A stretch of 64,000 bases of DNA, from positions 3,044,522 through 3,108,521 of the forward strand of contig JAVDOI010000002.1 in assembly GCA_032191485.1 (NCBI GenBank), in the 5' to 3' direction. This DNA is from Leptoclinus maculatus. Lineage: Eukaryota > Chordata > Actinopteri > Perciformes > Stichaeidae. The notes under the pieces were generated by a model that saw nothing but the letters and a program-made list of their open reading frames with translations, had not been told where the DNA came from and searched no databases. How positions within the stretch are numbered: the stretch's first letter is position 1; each line of letters starts with the position of its first letter. Position numbers and translations under genes: made by a program. Of this stretch, positions 33,001 to 44,323 are shown in pieces.

Positions 33001-34491
33001 AACTTTTTGACGGCGTCCATGAGTCTTGTGGTCACTGACTCATCCGGGTCTCTGACCTCCTGGATCAGAATGATGTCGTAGCGACAGACAATCTGAGAAA
33101 CAGAAAACAACACATATCTGATTAGAGTTCTTGCTGCAGTGCCGTCTTATTATATTAGTGGTCTGTTTAGTTTCATTCTATTCAAGTAGAGTTCTCCTGA
33201 AACAAAGAGAAGAAGAACTAAAGGAGGTGAACCAACATAACATCTCCTTTTCCAAGTCAAATTAAATAATCTGTGATTGTTATTGTTCTAGGTAATAAAG
33301 GGGTACTTCACTAGTTCCTCACTTAAAAGCTTCACTGGTCATGACAGGGTTCAACGTTAATGTGTTTTTTAATCACTTGCCCACATATAAATTCTTTCAT
33401 TTATTTATTCTTTGTTGTTTTCAAATACTAACAAAGACCAAAGTCAGTAAATTAATCTGGAGTTTCGCCCACATCCTCTAACGCCATTAAACTAAACTAA
33501 ACTGTTTCCGATACATTTGAGTTGATCGCTTACGCTTCAGTTAACAAACCTTTGTCTTTACCCCCCTTTTCCTCGCGCATGTGCAACTCTCAACAGAGAT
33601 GGGGAGGAAGCAAATGGCTCACCCCTTAGCTACTTCCATCGTCAGCTCCCGAAAAAAAAAGTGTTTCATTCTTTTTTTTACAATCGGGCAAGTGAGTTGC
33701 AAGATTTATTAGCCCGACGTGGCATTTTATTTGCCCGGGGCAAGCGGGCAACCCTTGTTGTTGAGTCCTGCATGGGAAGTACTACCTGTGTCTCGAGTGT
33801 CTCTGGAGGACACATTAAGCCCTGATGATGTCATAGTGATATATAGTGTCATCAGGGTAATATGAGTTTGGGCTTGGACAGTACAAACGGAAAACCTGCG
33901 TTATAAACTGGGCACATAGTATTTAAAAGCCACGGACATTTACCATCCAAGGAGGTTCTAAAGAAATTATAAATTGCTTAATGGTTGAATTATGGGAAAT
34001 GGATCCATTTTATTTATTTATTATACATTTATTTCAATCTACCTCTTGTGAGTCCCCCAACTTCATGGATTTGAAAAATAATAGCTGGAGTGCCCCTTTA
34101 ATCTCCAAAAGCCTCTGAACAATACAGTATTGTAACTAAATCTAACGACATGCTCATACTTCTAATGTGCTTTCTAATGTGCTACCAACTTATTGCAACT
34201 GAAGGGAGGCCAGATGTCGGGTAAACCTTGTGGTATTTTAACGTTACTCAGCGCTGTTCAAAATATATCCTCTTTATATTGTGTTTGTGATGAGATACAG
34301 TCTTAGAAAAAAGGAATATTGGATGCAAAAAACAGAAAAAAACATTTTCAGACCTTGATGATGGTCTTCATGCGAGTCGGGTCTTTGGATTTCTTGTCTC
34401 CAAATGTCCGGATGTTGAAGGCTCCCAGCAGCAGGGAGGTAGACAGATGCAGCAGGGCCAACAAGAGGCCCAACACACACACCCAACGCAT
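29816..34491 (-). CDS. DNase I-family secreted endonuclease, last exon not found
   Basis: DNase I-type enzymes are secreted, Ca/Mg-dependent endonucleases that cut double-stranded DNA. Seven coding exons join in phase: 34491-34354, 33092-33004, 32844-32758, 30910-30810, 30422-30310, 30192-30041 and 29912-29816, giving 259 codons. A signal peptide (about residues 1-20) precedes [10 protein letters not shown]. Catalytic and metal positions are present: E58 in IQEVRD, E98 in KERYLF, H149 in IPQHTSPP, D183 and N185 in GDFNAG, D226 in PYDR. The frame ends at NEDQ before a GT donor at the same phase as the penultimate human exon. The final block with the second catalytic His (SDHYPVE) is not visible down to about 24.8 kb. 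Both disulfides of pancreatic DNase I are absent; the GDFNAxC cysteine and its partner are Gly and Pro. The short calcium loop resembles DNase1-like paralogs. Human DNASE1 and DNASE1L2 lie in 16p13.3 with NAA60. It could be functional with a distant exon, or a truncated gene. Confidence 0.82.
29956..30032 (+). repeat. (TG)n microsatellite at a DNase exon donor
   Basis: About 38 TG units end eight bases from the splice donor of the DNase exon at 30041-30192. On the gene strand this is a (CA)n run at the start of the last visible intron. Confidence 0.95.
31425..31763 (+). mobile_element. TTAA-flanked MITE
   Basis: Inverted ends AGTGTGTAGGATTT and AAATCCTGCACACT lie just inside TTAA sites at 31425 and 31760. 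The interior (AATGAGTCTTTCATAGCTAC, GGAGTCCTCCGTGTTTCTAC) matches a very common fish MITE. It lies in an intron of the DNase gene. A truncated reverse copy is at about 49410-49600. Confidence 0.75.
31911..32611 (+). mobile_element. Interspersed repeat with CAGTGGTGGGGAGTAAC end
   Basis: The left end is a hAT-like CAGTGGTGG terminus. From about 32190 the sequence has the ACTTTTACTC and CCACTACATCTCAGAGGCAA words of a common fish repeat. About 260 bases after the left end do not match that family and may be a further insertion. The right end is approximate. It lies in a DNase intron. Confidence 0.5.
33810..34100 (-). mobile_element. Probable MITE fragment (AAAGGGGCACTCC family)
   Basis: The sequence ends GGAGTGCCCCTTTA and contains TGATGTCATAGTGATATATA and ATATGAGTTTGGGCT words typical of a non-autonomous element widespread in percomorph fish. 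The left boundary is approximate. It lies in the first intron of the DNase gene. Confidence 0.45.
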
Positions 34492-34697
34492 CCTGGGCCA
34501 AAGAGGTCACATTAGTGTGTATATTTAAAATACATCATTCTAAGTCTTGATTGTATGACACATGGACATTTAGCATGTAATAGTTATACTGCATGCTAGA
34601 GGAGCCTGAAAGACTCTCTGCCCTGCTGTGGGAGTCAGAGACGCACCAACACCTGCAGCCCTGGACACACAGCAGCAGGATCTCTATTCCTGCAAGT

Positions 34698-34715
34698 TTA
34701 TATAACTGTGAGTCA
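34698..34715 (-). promoter_or_regulatory. Candidate DNase gene promoter: TATA box and AP-1 site
   Basis: On the minus strand TATATAA (34698-34704) lies about 200 bases upstream of the start codon, preceded by a consensus AP-1 site TGACTCA (34709-34715). The spacing suits a tissue-regulated secreted enzyme with a 5' UTR of about 180 bases. No transcript evidence is available. Confidence 0.45.
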
Positions 34716-34739
34716 GCAACCTGGCGTTTCATGTGTTGC

Positions 34740-37290
34740 TTTTTGCAGAGGCATCCTGGGTAAATTATTACTCCAGCAGGAGAATCATTATTCTGTCACC
34801 CTGGTCACACTGGTGTGGAGGTGATTCTTGGTGCAAAGGTTGTAAGATACAGTGTGGTGACCTTTTTGTTATCCTATACGCATACTGTTGCCCTATTTTA
34901 CATTTAGTCAGCCAGAGTAAAAACCATATCCTGTGTTTAATGAACCATCTTCTCCTTTAAAGTAACATCTTATTAAAGATCAAGCAAAACCAGTCCCTGT
35001 GTATATTGTTAGATAATCTGCAAGACTTGTTCTCCAACTGTGTAACAACAATAGGTTCCAGATCATTAATGTTGTTAACGCTTAATTCCTAGCCTAATTA
35101 AGTACGTTATGGAATTAAAAAAATAGTAATTTTTGACTTTTTTTCAGTGAGTCATTCTCAACATTTGTTGGGCTACGGTGTCAGAATGATGAATACAGTT
35201 TGAGAGCAAGAAGATACAATATAGCATGTAGACTCTACAGGATGATTGTTTCCTTGGCAACTATCATGTTTTTCCCAAAAGATATATAGATTTTAGGTGT
35301 TCTATTATCTCAATTTGCTTGCAAAAAGTTAGTGCATGAAGCTGCCGTAAATAGGTCACAAAAAAATGACTGGCCCCCCACCAGGTTTGGGCTGAGCCCT
35401 GAATGTTTACAACGTGTGGATCCGCCCCTGCTGTGTGATATTTACAGTGTGTACTGCTAAATGAAATACATTTTCTGTCAGGTCCCATGTAAGGGTTGCA
35501 TGCAAACGCATTGAACCTGACAGTAGATGTATGTGGAAGATATGGAAGTATAATTCCAAATGACAACATTTGCAGTATGTTTTGTGGAAGGATTTCACAA
35601 TTGATATATAATAAATCTTTTAGGCACCAACCAATGAGAATACAAGCATGTACAATATAACTTAGAGAGACCATTTAATGGCTCGTGTTGTTTTTGTGTT
35701 TTTGCATTTAGAAATAATAAGATTTCTAAAAATATAAGAGAAATTTACTTTCAAACCTGCACCTTAAAAACTTTAAATTGTGAAAAACAAAAATGCTAGT
35801 GTTGTGTAGCTACATATATTAGCGTGTGTTTACATGGAGAAATAGATAATTTAAGTGCTTACATTTACAATGCAAATCACAATATTAACATTAGAAGGGT
35901 TATTAAGAATTATTATCTGATAATTCCACCAGTCAAAGCACCTCTTGAACTAGAGTGTGCAGATGATCAACAGAGGCTATTTTTACCTGCGGCGTTCACA
36001 GCAGCAGTGAGAAGGTGTTGGAAAAACTTACATAATGTGTTGTTTAACCACTGAAATCTAGGCAGCTGATTCCTTAAAGTCTGTGTCCTGGTGCGAGCCT
36101 CTGTGTGAACCTTTCTTCACACAAGCTATCGCAGCTGAGTTTTTCATTAGGTATCTTAGCTGTCTTTCTTAATGGGTATATCAGCTGTTTGTTTTGCATA
36201 CTTGTGACCGGGCGTCAAGGGAAGACAGTAAATCTGTCGTGCACATCAGTATTTACGTAGGCTGATTTGCAACCATGACGTCTTCCGAGATTAGGATAAG
36301 ACGACCCTTGACAGAACGAATTATCAAAGAAACGGGTCCAAACGATGTCCTGACTTTAGCGAATTATTCTGTTCCAACGCCTTTGTATGTGTTATCTGCA
36401 GTATATATTTCAGAGACTCAGAGACAAACCTCTGAGCAGCTACTTGGCGCACAACTTGTTTGTGTTTCAACTCTGTTTCCTTCTTGCAAGAATAAATGTC
36501 CTGTTTTTACACCCGGTGTTGAGTAACATGTTTCTAACAGAAGGCAACAGATGGCGTGAATATGTGATAAAGGGAGTTGATTTGAGGTCATGAGTGATGA
36601 AATCTCTCTCCTCTATTGAGTCACGTTTACATGGTTTTCACGCCAAAATGTAAAGTAATATCTCCCAGTAAAAACATGAGGTGAACCAAACTACAGCCTG
36701 GAAATATAATATGTGTCGTCTTAAGACACACTTGTTTTCTGAAGGATCGACTTACTTATACACTTATTAGTTTATTTGTTCAGAGGTAGATGCATTCTTA
36801 AATATAATCATGTAATATATGAACATCAATGTCACGTAGCAATCATAGTGGAACATGGTTGTTATGTTTCCCTCACATAAGATGGGACATTGCTGAGGTA
36901 GAAATAATTAAAGATAATTATTTGATGGTAAAACATTTTATACTTTCATTAATAACTTAAGTTTCACATTGTTTCCAAATTCATTCATATTTCAAAAGAT
37001 GGGCAGAGATGAGTAGTTTAAATATTTTAATAATGGATTGGTCTCAAACAAATAATGGAAATGTGATTAAAAGTGGAAAATTCTATTTTAATCTTCAACA
37101 TATTTTTGCGGAAAGTGTTTTGAGTAGTAAGTGTCATGTCTTAAACATGTCTGGAGTTGTCAAAGGTTTGGAAGGACTTTAAGCTGGGAGGTAACCAGCA
37201 GGTGTGATTATTGAGACCTCAGAAAATGGTTCTATTGTGACGCATGGAATCAGGGAGTGGCAGCTCGTGGTGGAATGACTCCATTGGTTT
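34740..37290. other. Intergenic, no confident gene
   Basis: The region is mostly AT-rich. It contains a lone hAT-like terminus ending GTGTGGATCCGCCCCTG at about 35430, without a partner end. It also contains one small ORF of unknown status at 36275-36526. Confidence 0.5.
36275..36526 (+). other. Unrecognised 83-codon ORF, possible first exon
   Basis: The start codon sits in a fair context (AACCATGAC). The first 30 residues are polar and gene-like (RRPLTERIIKETGPNDVLTL) and vaguely recall caps of leucine-rich-repeat proteins. After about 36380 the sequence loses that character. There is no clear donor site and I cannot name it. Confidence 0.2.
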
Positions 37291-37759
37291 AAGAAGGTCT
37301 TTGTATTTCTATTTTGTGCTACTGTATACTTCTACTACACTACAATTCAGAAGTACATTTTTAACTCCACTATTTTTATTTGACCGCTTTTGAATACCTT
37401 GCGGATTCAGATTATAAAAAAAAAAAAATTAATAATTTATGTCTTAGAGCTACATGTAGGTATATACAGTACATTTGTTAATATTAGCTCTGCCTTCACC
37501 ACCTGCAACATTAGTGACACTTACATATAAATCTATCACTAATCCAGTCATATAATACATATTATGTTGAAATGGGCCATTCGGCTTAATGAAGCCTACT
37601 TTGTCTTTTGGTGCTTCAAGCAGATTATATTTTGATGCTATTAGGCCTACTTTTTATTTTAATGCAGGACTTTTACGTGTAAAAGAGTATTTCTACACTG
37701 TAATATTGCTACTTTTACTCCAGAAAAAGGTTTGAGTATTACTTATTATTCTACCACTG
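37290..37759 (+). mobile_element. Second copy of the ACTTTTACTC interspersed repeat
   Basis: It contains ACTTCTACTACACTACAATTC, AATGCAGGACTTTTACGTGT and ATTCTACCACTG. These match the family seen at about 32190-32611, including the CCACTG terminus. The left boundary is uncertain. Confidence 0.5.
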
Positions 37760-38003
37760 GCTGCAGCACAGCAGTAAGGAAACAGGACAAGGGAGTGGGT
37801 TCTTTTGGTTATTTGGTTTCAGCCCGGCAGGGGGCGATAAAGCGCTGCTGTGTTTAACACCGACCGACTTGACATCGACACAAACACTTAAAGGAATCAT
37901 GGTGTTCATGTGTTTATTTTAATGACAGCAGTCAATATAACAACTGAACAATTATTTGAACTGTACATTGAACGAAACATCGGAACATTTCTTTTTATGA
38001 CAA

Positions 38004-38177
38004 TTATCCACAAAGTGTGCAGCTTTTGTCACTGCAGTGTATCTTTCTGGGCCTCTGGAAGAACATTTCCAGAGCCTCTTGATATGGGAAGTCAGAAACG
38101 TCTGGCCCATTTATCGAGATCCGCATGCAGACTGCAAGATGGTCTCCTTGCAGCCTATTGCGGATGTTTGTCTTGAC
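38004..38177 (-). pseudogene. hAT-derived (ZNF862-like) C-terminal exon
   Basis: After an acceptor (TGTATTTGCAG) the frame runs 57 codons to a stop: VKTNIRNRLQGDHLAVCMRI, then NGPDVSDFPYQEAL. This resembles the last segment of domesticated or active hAT transposases of the ZNF862/KIAA1586 type. I see no upstream exons, so it is probably a fragment. Its cysteine-rich end (CSDKSCTLCG) is unusual. Confidence 0.5.
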
Positions 38178-38299
38178 CTGCAAATACATTAACTGTTAGG
38201 CTTTAAAAGTGATAGCTGGAGAGGGCCACGTGATGCGAAGGAGGTAGGAGCGCCGAACAGGATCTCCCGGACTGAACACTTTTTTCAGAAAAAAGAATA

Positions 38300-38512
38300 T
38301 CCGACACAATATCCACGGTGTCACAGCTCCTAGCTAAACTCGAACGCACTGAGACACTGCTAACTGAGGCCATGACCCGGCTGGAGGACCAGGAGAACCG
38401 GTCCAAGACGCAACAACATAAAGGTCATCAATCTGCCCGAACGCACAGAGGGGGATAACGCCAGGGATGAGGCACGGAGGCATGTGGAGGAGAGGAAGAA
38501 AGACAAAATATA
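38300..38512 (+). pseudogene. LINE ORF1-like relic, frameshifted
   Basis: One frame gives a heptad-rich stretch ending AMTRLEDQENRSKTQQHK. A +1 shift then gives VINLPERTEGD at 38424 onward. This LED-ENRSR then LPE order is the coiled coil to RRM junction of L1/Tx1 ORF1 proteins. The rest of the LINE is not evident. Confidence 0.55.
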
Positions 38513-38589
38513 ATGAACAAATGCGATGCAATCTGGAATTAAGTGGACAGTTTATACTCGCGGTGGTCACAGTAACCCACAAAGAAAGT

Positions 38590-39773
38590 TAACAGACACA
38601 ACAAATGCAGCCACCCTGCGCCTGAATAGTTTAAGTATGCGACACCTTTCTTTTCTTTTGTTCTCTCCATGTTGAAAGTCAGTGGAACAAGCTGGTCTGC
38701 TTATGTATATTACTATGTTTTAGGAAAGGAACCCACAGTTATATTAGATATCATGTCTTGTGACTGCACTGATTGAACAAGCTTGATTAAGACTGGGAAG
38801 AAACTTCAAGGCTGCGGATTATAATAAGAGTTGCTATACCTGAAAACTGCTTCTTTATAATGGGGAGTCTGGGAAGCTCTGTTTTATCTAGAGTTTGTTT
38901 AGATGTCAGGAAAAGAGGGGGAAACGGTAGTGAGCAGGAGGTCTCACATGTGCCTCTTCAATAAGTTCAAGTTTCAGTTCATGTTTTTGAGTTTGGTTTT
39001 TGCCATTCAGTGTTTGTAAATGTTATGTTCTGTACCACACCACCGGAAAGGAATATCCATCTGAACTAGGTCAGCAAACGTCAGTTAACACATTTCCAGA
39101 GCGCCTCCAGGAGGTCTCTAAAAGGACAGCATCTCTCTGTGACAAAGAAAGAAGTAGGAATAATATAATGGTAGGGGAAACACTGTACGATAATAATGAT
39201 AGTTTAGTGTACATGGGTAATGTAGTCAGAAATAACAACATGAAGCTTGTTTATGTGGAGTGTCAGCTCGTTGGACTAACACACTGTGACACATTAACAC
39301 AGACTGGTTTGGTGTCAAGGCTCGATGACAAGAGATGGACACAATGCATTCTCTGCACGCGTTTATTTTTTTGTGTTTTCAATATAGTTTTTGTAGGATT
39401 TAATATATCTTTGTGTGCAGTCAATAACCTGGAGAGGAGACGGCTTCATTCACTCCTGACACCAGTTAACTTTGTCTAGTCTGTGAATCTGTTCAACACC
39501 ATAAATACAATGTCAGGACATATAATAAATGCTCTATTATACACCATATTGCAAATAAATTAATGAATCAAAACATATTGCAGCCTTACTTTTATAGTGG
39601 TACAAAAAGGAGTTATCAGTACAGACTCATATGCACTAACAGGTACGCACGGCCAAATCAAGTCCTGTGCGGAAAAAATACCTCCTGATAGAAGCACAAT
39701 AATACTCGGACTGGTACGTTCAGGGACCTGAAACAACAGGTTTTTGACAACTGACAACCAAATAGGCAGAGTG

Positions 39774-39776
<3 letters not shown>
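38590..39776. other. Intergenic, no gene supported
   Basis: A 159-codon ORF (39000-39479) is present but shows no recognisable domain, no splice context and no conserved composition. I see nothing else here. Confidence 0.4.
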
Positions 39777-39812
<36 letters not shown>

Positions 39813-40033
39813 CACGCCTCAGACGTCTCATAATCTCTCACATCCAGTTTAACAGCATACACATCCTCTTGGCAGAGCAAAGGAAGAACGAAGACAAAGC
39901 AAAACAATTTTTGCCAAAATATCACACTTTAACAAAGAAACTAATTAATAAAAAAATGTAAATTAAATTAATTAAAAATCCTACTGCAAAACATTTTATC
40001 TGTACTGATAACTTTGTACTACTAGGATATTAT
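39777..40033 (+). repeat. Partial third copy of part of the duplicated block
   Basis: From a (CA)n run at about 39777 to 40033 this matches about 4616-4872 and 45797-46042. It shares AAATTAATTAAAAATCC with copy 2 where copy 1 differs. It stops abruptly before a different terminus-like sequence (TTTTCGGTGCTCGAAAACTG). Confidence 0.8.
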
Positions 40034-40176
40034 TATCCGTTTTCGGTGCTCGAAAACTGGCGTAGTGTGGACGCTCAGTGTAAACGTAGCAAAGCATATA
40101 TACGTTTTATTAAAAAGATTATTAAAAATAAATTTGTAAATATCCCAGCACCTGTCCCAGGACCCGGGGTGGTGTC

Positions 40177-40385
40177 TTTAAAGGAATACTTCACTCCCAA
40201 AATGACCATTTGTGTTTCAATGTATCACCCCGCGTTACCTTGAATTCTGAAAGAAAATTTGATTTTTCTCGCATGCCTCCATGGTGAACAGAGGATCAAA
40301 AAAATGGAGAAAAGTCTCGATGAAGTGAAGTAAATGGGGGCAGCGTTAAACAACAGCAGAACTCTATCAAAACACCCATTAACAT
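40177..40385 (+). mobile_element. MITE fragment just upstream of the naa60 exon
   Basis: It begins TTTAAAGGAATACTTCACTC and contains ACCATTTGTGTTTCAATGTA and CTCGCATGCCTCCATGGTGA, words of a widespread fish MITE. Only one end is seen. It ends within about 30 bases of the pyrimidine-rich splice acceptor of the naa60 exon. Confidence 0.55.
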
Positions 40386-40416
40386 ACCTTTCTTTGCTCT
40401 CTGTTGGTCTCTGCAG

Positions 40417-40532
40417 GTGTGAATGAGTGACGTGGTGCCTCCCTCAGCTCTCAGTGAAGTCCAGCTCCGCTTCCTCTGCCACGATGACATAGAGAATGTC
40501 AAGCTGCTCTGTGGTGATTGGTTCCCAATCGA
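40417..40532 (+). CDS. naa60: naa60 first coding exon (N-alpha-acetyltransferase 60), gene incomplete
   Basis: NAA60 (NatF) is a Golgi-associated GNAT acetyltransferase that acetylates N-termini of transmembrane proteins facing the cytosol. The exon begins after CTGCAG. Its ATG is at 40423 and it encodes 36 complete codons plus two bases: MSDVVPPSALSEVQLRFLCH, then DDIENVKLLCGDWFPI. This is very close to the human N-terminus. It ends at donor GTAAGC with the phase expected before the YPDSW block. No later naa60 exon (acetyl-CoA-binding motif, C-terminal membrane anchor) is visible before trir starts at 52.6 kb. Duplicated block copy 2 begins only about 650 bases downstream. The gene may be interrupted, truncated or misassembled. 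The exon itself looks intact. Confidence 0.9.
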
Positions 40533-41031
40533 GTAAGCATCACGCTCAGTGGGCCAACGACAGCACTTGTTAAAGTTGTCGTAGTTTGAAGCAATTTGTC
40601 AGATTTGCATCCAAGTCTGAAAGTGCTGTCATTGAACATTTGTACATACTTTGTCGGGTGAAACATCGAAAGAGAGCATGAAAAATCCAACTTTTTTTTC
40701 AGATTTACATTGATATGCACTTATTCACTGCACTTGTGCACCCACACTAGTTGACTATGGCATGAATATTGGTTGCACTTTGGGGCATTCTCAATGCTGG
40801 CCACTGGAAATCTGGAAAACACCTTGGTAGTTCTCGTGTGCCACCGTCGACACACCAGGCGATGCTTCAATATGACAATTTATTTCCTTTTTAATGGAAT
40901 CGTATCGTAATGAAATCATATATTGAGATATCGTGATACACAATTGTGTCCTCTTCATTGATAATAACAGGCAAATACTATTCAGATTTCTGTGCACTAG
41001 AGTTCTTAATTAAATGAGAAAACACTTGTCA

Positions 41032-41184
41032 ATCAATCAGTCAAACTTTTATTTCAGACTCAGGGTCCAGATAAGACAGGACTTTAAATATAATAAACTA
41101 CATACAAAAGCACATTAAAAGTACATAGGCCTACCAATGCCTTACAAAGAGACAGTTCTACCAATGTCTCCACAGCTGGGATTA
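41032..41184 (-). mobile_element. LINE 3' end, reverse orientation
   Basis: On the minus strand the segment ends AATAAAAGTTTGACTGATTG followed by TGA repeats, the tail of a fish LINE. It abuts the first base of duplicated block copy 2 that can be compared with the window start. Confidence 0.5.
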
Positions 41185-41658
41185 GTAGCGTGTAGTACTT
41201 ATTTCACACTAAAGTATACAAAACCATGTGGTTATTTCAAATAGACTACTTGTTGAATTACCAGAAAACAGACCTCTGTCATATATAATTACAATGTCCT
41301 GTTTATGGGGGACATTTTTTTCAATGTTGCTTTGTCCGTTGCTCATATGGATGGAGTAAAATTACAGATACGTTGGAGATTTAAATTGCGATGTGGTATC
41401 ATAAAACCTAATGGTTCTAACAGATTAACATGAACATTTAAGAATGGCGAGGAAGGAATGAATATAGTTTTTATTATTGTGTCATGCATGTAGCCTGCAT
41501 GGGCTTACAAGACACCACAAATTCACATAAGCCAGATCCACAGTGTTCTACATTTTCAAAACAATAATACAAAGACGTCGGAAAATTTTAAAAATAACTT
41601 GAAGAACTGTTGAATGTTTTTTCAGACAATTTTCTCCAACCAAATTATTACAATTGAC

Positions 41659-44323
41659 CAGTGGCGGGCCGTGCATTTTATACCTGGGCCTTCAGTGCTG
41701 TCCTTCTACAGTTGAAACACCTCCTAATAACCTCATTATGATGCCACAGCTACGGGTTATTATTTGTTTTGTGTAAAAACCACATATTCACATAACACTG
41801 CAACATTTGACAACTGAAATAAAATGTTACATGAAGCTCAACACCTATGAGGGCAAATACATGAATACACACATGACGGGATGCTTCATCATTAAAAACC
41901 TCTTGTTGACGCGAGGGACCCTTAAGGGTCCCTACGGGGGGGGAAACAGAGTACACACATGTAGTTCAAATCACTTCTGAGAACGCATGAAATTATATTT
42001 TATGATAGATCAAAAACCTACGTAACGAACAAATTCTGATAAAATGGCCAATGTATGTCATTTTACTCACTCAAAAACATATATATATACACAAAGTACT
42101 ACAACATACTACAAGTACTACCATCATTTCACCATCATTTCACCAATTTATCGCCAGGACACGGCGAGCTATGTTCTCCGTTACCGATCCCAACCAAAAA
42201 CTACGGCACCTTCACAGACAAAGCAGATATCAGACCGCATGCTGATTCCACCCTGAGTCCGGCGAAAGCTTCAAAATTCCTCTCCTTCAAACCATTGAAA
42301 AGTTATCAATCCATCAGCCACACAGCAACACACAGCGAAACAGTACAAAATGTGATGTCCTCCTGTCCTCCTGCTCTCTGTATCTCGTTCTGTGAAAAAA
42401 ACTAGTGTCTACGTGCTTGTATGAAGGATAGGCAGTCTTTTCCATTTTGGCCAATGGTTTTGACCCTTGGGGGGGCGCGTCACGGTTTTCGATTTTTATT
42501 GGCTTAAAATTCTTTCAATCAACTCAAAAAACGTATCATTACAGTCCCTGGTCGTTTCCGCATCTAACGCTGTCACATGCGAAAATCCGCCAATCAGAAG
42601 GCTCTCTAAGGTTCAAGTGAAGTCTGTAAAAATGAAAATCAGACGAGGAAAACCCCTGTTTTACAGGTTTATATGAGGCCCAGGCTAAAAAAATGATGCC
42701 AACCTGCTTTATTAGATAGATTGAACACTATTAGTGATAAAAGAAGTGAAATATATAGTTATATAGTATATAAAATTACAATAAAACAGCTGAAAGTGCT
42801 GCTTCCAAAATCAGAATCGACGCCGGCTGACCTCGGCTGACCTGTAGAAAAACATCGATACCGCTGGCCTGCTTCACTTTATCAAAGCCATTTTTTTAGA
42901 GAGACTCCTGCCATGTTGTGCTATGACTTGTGAGGGGTGATTTGGGTGTATCTGCAAAAAAAGAAAAGAAAAGTGCATTATTTTCAGGCGAACCTGAACA
43001 TTTTCAATGTGAGCTGTGTGTTATGTTCATTCAGCATTAACCAGTAACATATACACTGATATGTACACATATTAACACATTTTAGTGTCATTATAAAATT
43101 ATTCAAATAGACCTTGTAGTTGGAGAGATAAGTCCCTTTGAGTATGGGTAAACTATTTTCGAGCAGAGGCCTAAAAATGGGGCTGGGTAGAAAGAGGTTT
43201 TAATTAACGGACAATGCATATAGTCAGAATCAATGTAATTAACACAATGACAAGAACAAACTCACAAGAACCAGTCACATGTATTTATATGACAACAAAG
43301 CAGGTAGAATAACATAAAACCCAAATAACACGATTCAACAGGCCTCTGCACATTCCAGCAAAACTGTGGCGCTAAAACACGCATTCCTCCACACACTCAA
43401 ATATTATTCACATCAGAGGGAACAATATAAACCATATCATAAAAACGACACGATAGAAAAATGAACACAGTAGTAACGATACTGCAGATGTAAAAAAAAC
43501 AAAAGCAGTTCACTTACCAAAGCTGCTGTTCACTATTTAAAGACAAAGTCCATCCTCCTTTCTTTGATTACAAAGAGTTCAATACCACGGTTGTTCAGTA
43601 CATCGGTTCAGTTCCAGCAAGAGATCCTTCTCGATTGCCATGGACACCAGTGATGACAGTCGAGCCTCCCCAGTTGTATTTCTTGAATATGTTTCAATGC
43701 GTTTGAGGGCTGAAAATGTACGCTCGACAGAAGCAGTAGATATTGGGATTGTCACCGCCCAACATGCCAAAACGCTACAAAATGTAATGTCACATAAAAC
43801 TTCTTACATATCTTTAACCTTTAACTCTTACTACTACAAAGTTCTGCTAGCTAGTTTCACAGCAGTCACACTAGCCAGCTGACCAATCAAGCCGCACGTT
43901 AATGCTGACGTACTTGGTTAGGCCAGCTAGCAGGCTCTGACATGTCAAAGAATACGCCCAACATGTCAAACTAAAAATCTGATTGGTTGAAGACTATGAC
44001 AATCAACAATATCGTCCCTATTTACTTAAACTGCAAAGGGATTCACTTGTAATTCTGAAGGCCTCCGGGAAGATTTTTTTACTTAGAGACAGCATAGGGG
44101 CAAAATCTGATTGAATAAAAGCTCTACTTAAAACAAGCAGTGCTGGAAGCAGAGCAACTGAGGAAGACAGTAGCTGTGCTATGAGATAATACGCTAATGG
44201 GGAAAATAATTAGAATACATGTAGTGTATTTATGAAAAATAAATAAATTATAAAATAGCATAACTTTGTGATTCTGTCTAGGCCAGCAGAGAAGGCTTTG
44301 CTGGCCCTGACGGCCCACCACTG
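41659..44323 (-). mobile_element. Decayed hAT element in copy 2
   Basis: This is the counterpart of 475-3158 with the same CAGTGGCGGGCC and GGCCCACCACTG ends and the same unmatched flanks (CAATTGAC and AGTTTAAA). The insertion therefore predates the duplication. Confidence 0.6.
43579..43770 (-). pseudogene. hAT transposase C-terminal fragment (copy 2)
   Basis: The translation is identical to 2414-2605, including STASVERTFSALKRI. No further transposase exons are recognised. Confidence 0.75.

Noticed and set aside
39000..39479. 159-codon ORF
   Set aside because: No domain, splice signal or gene-like composition was recognised and the flanks are repeats.
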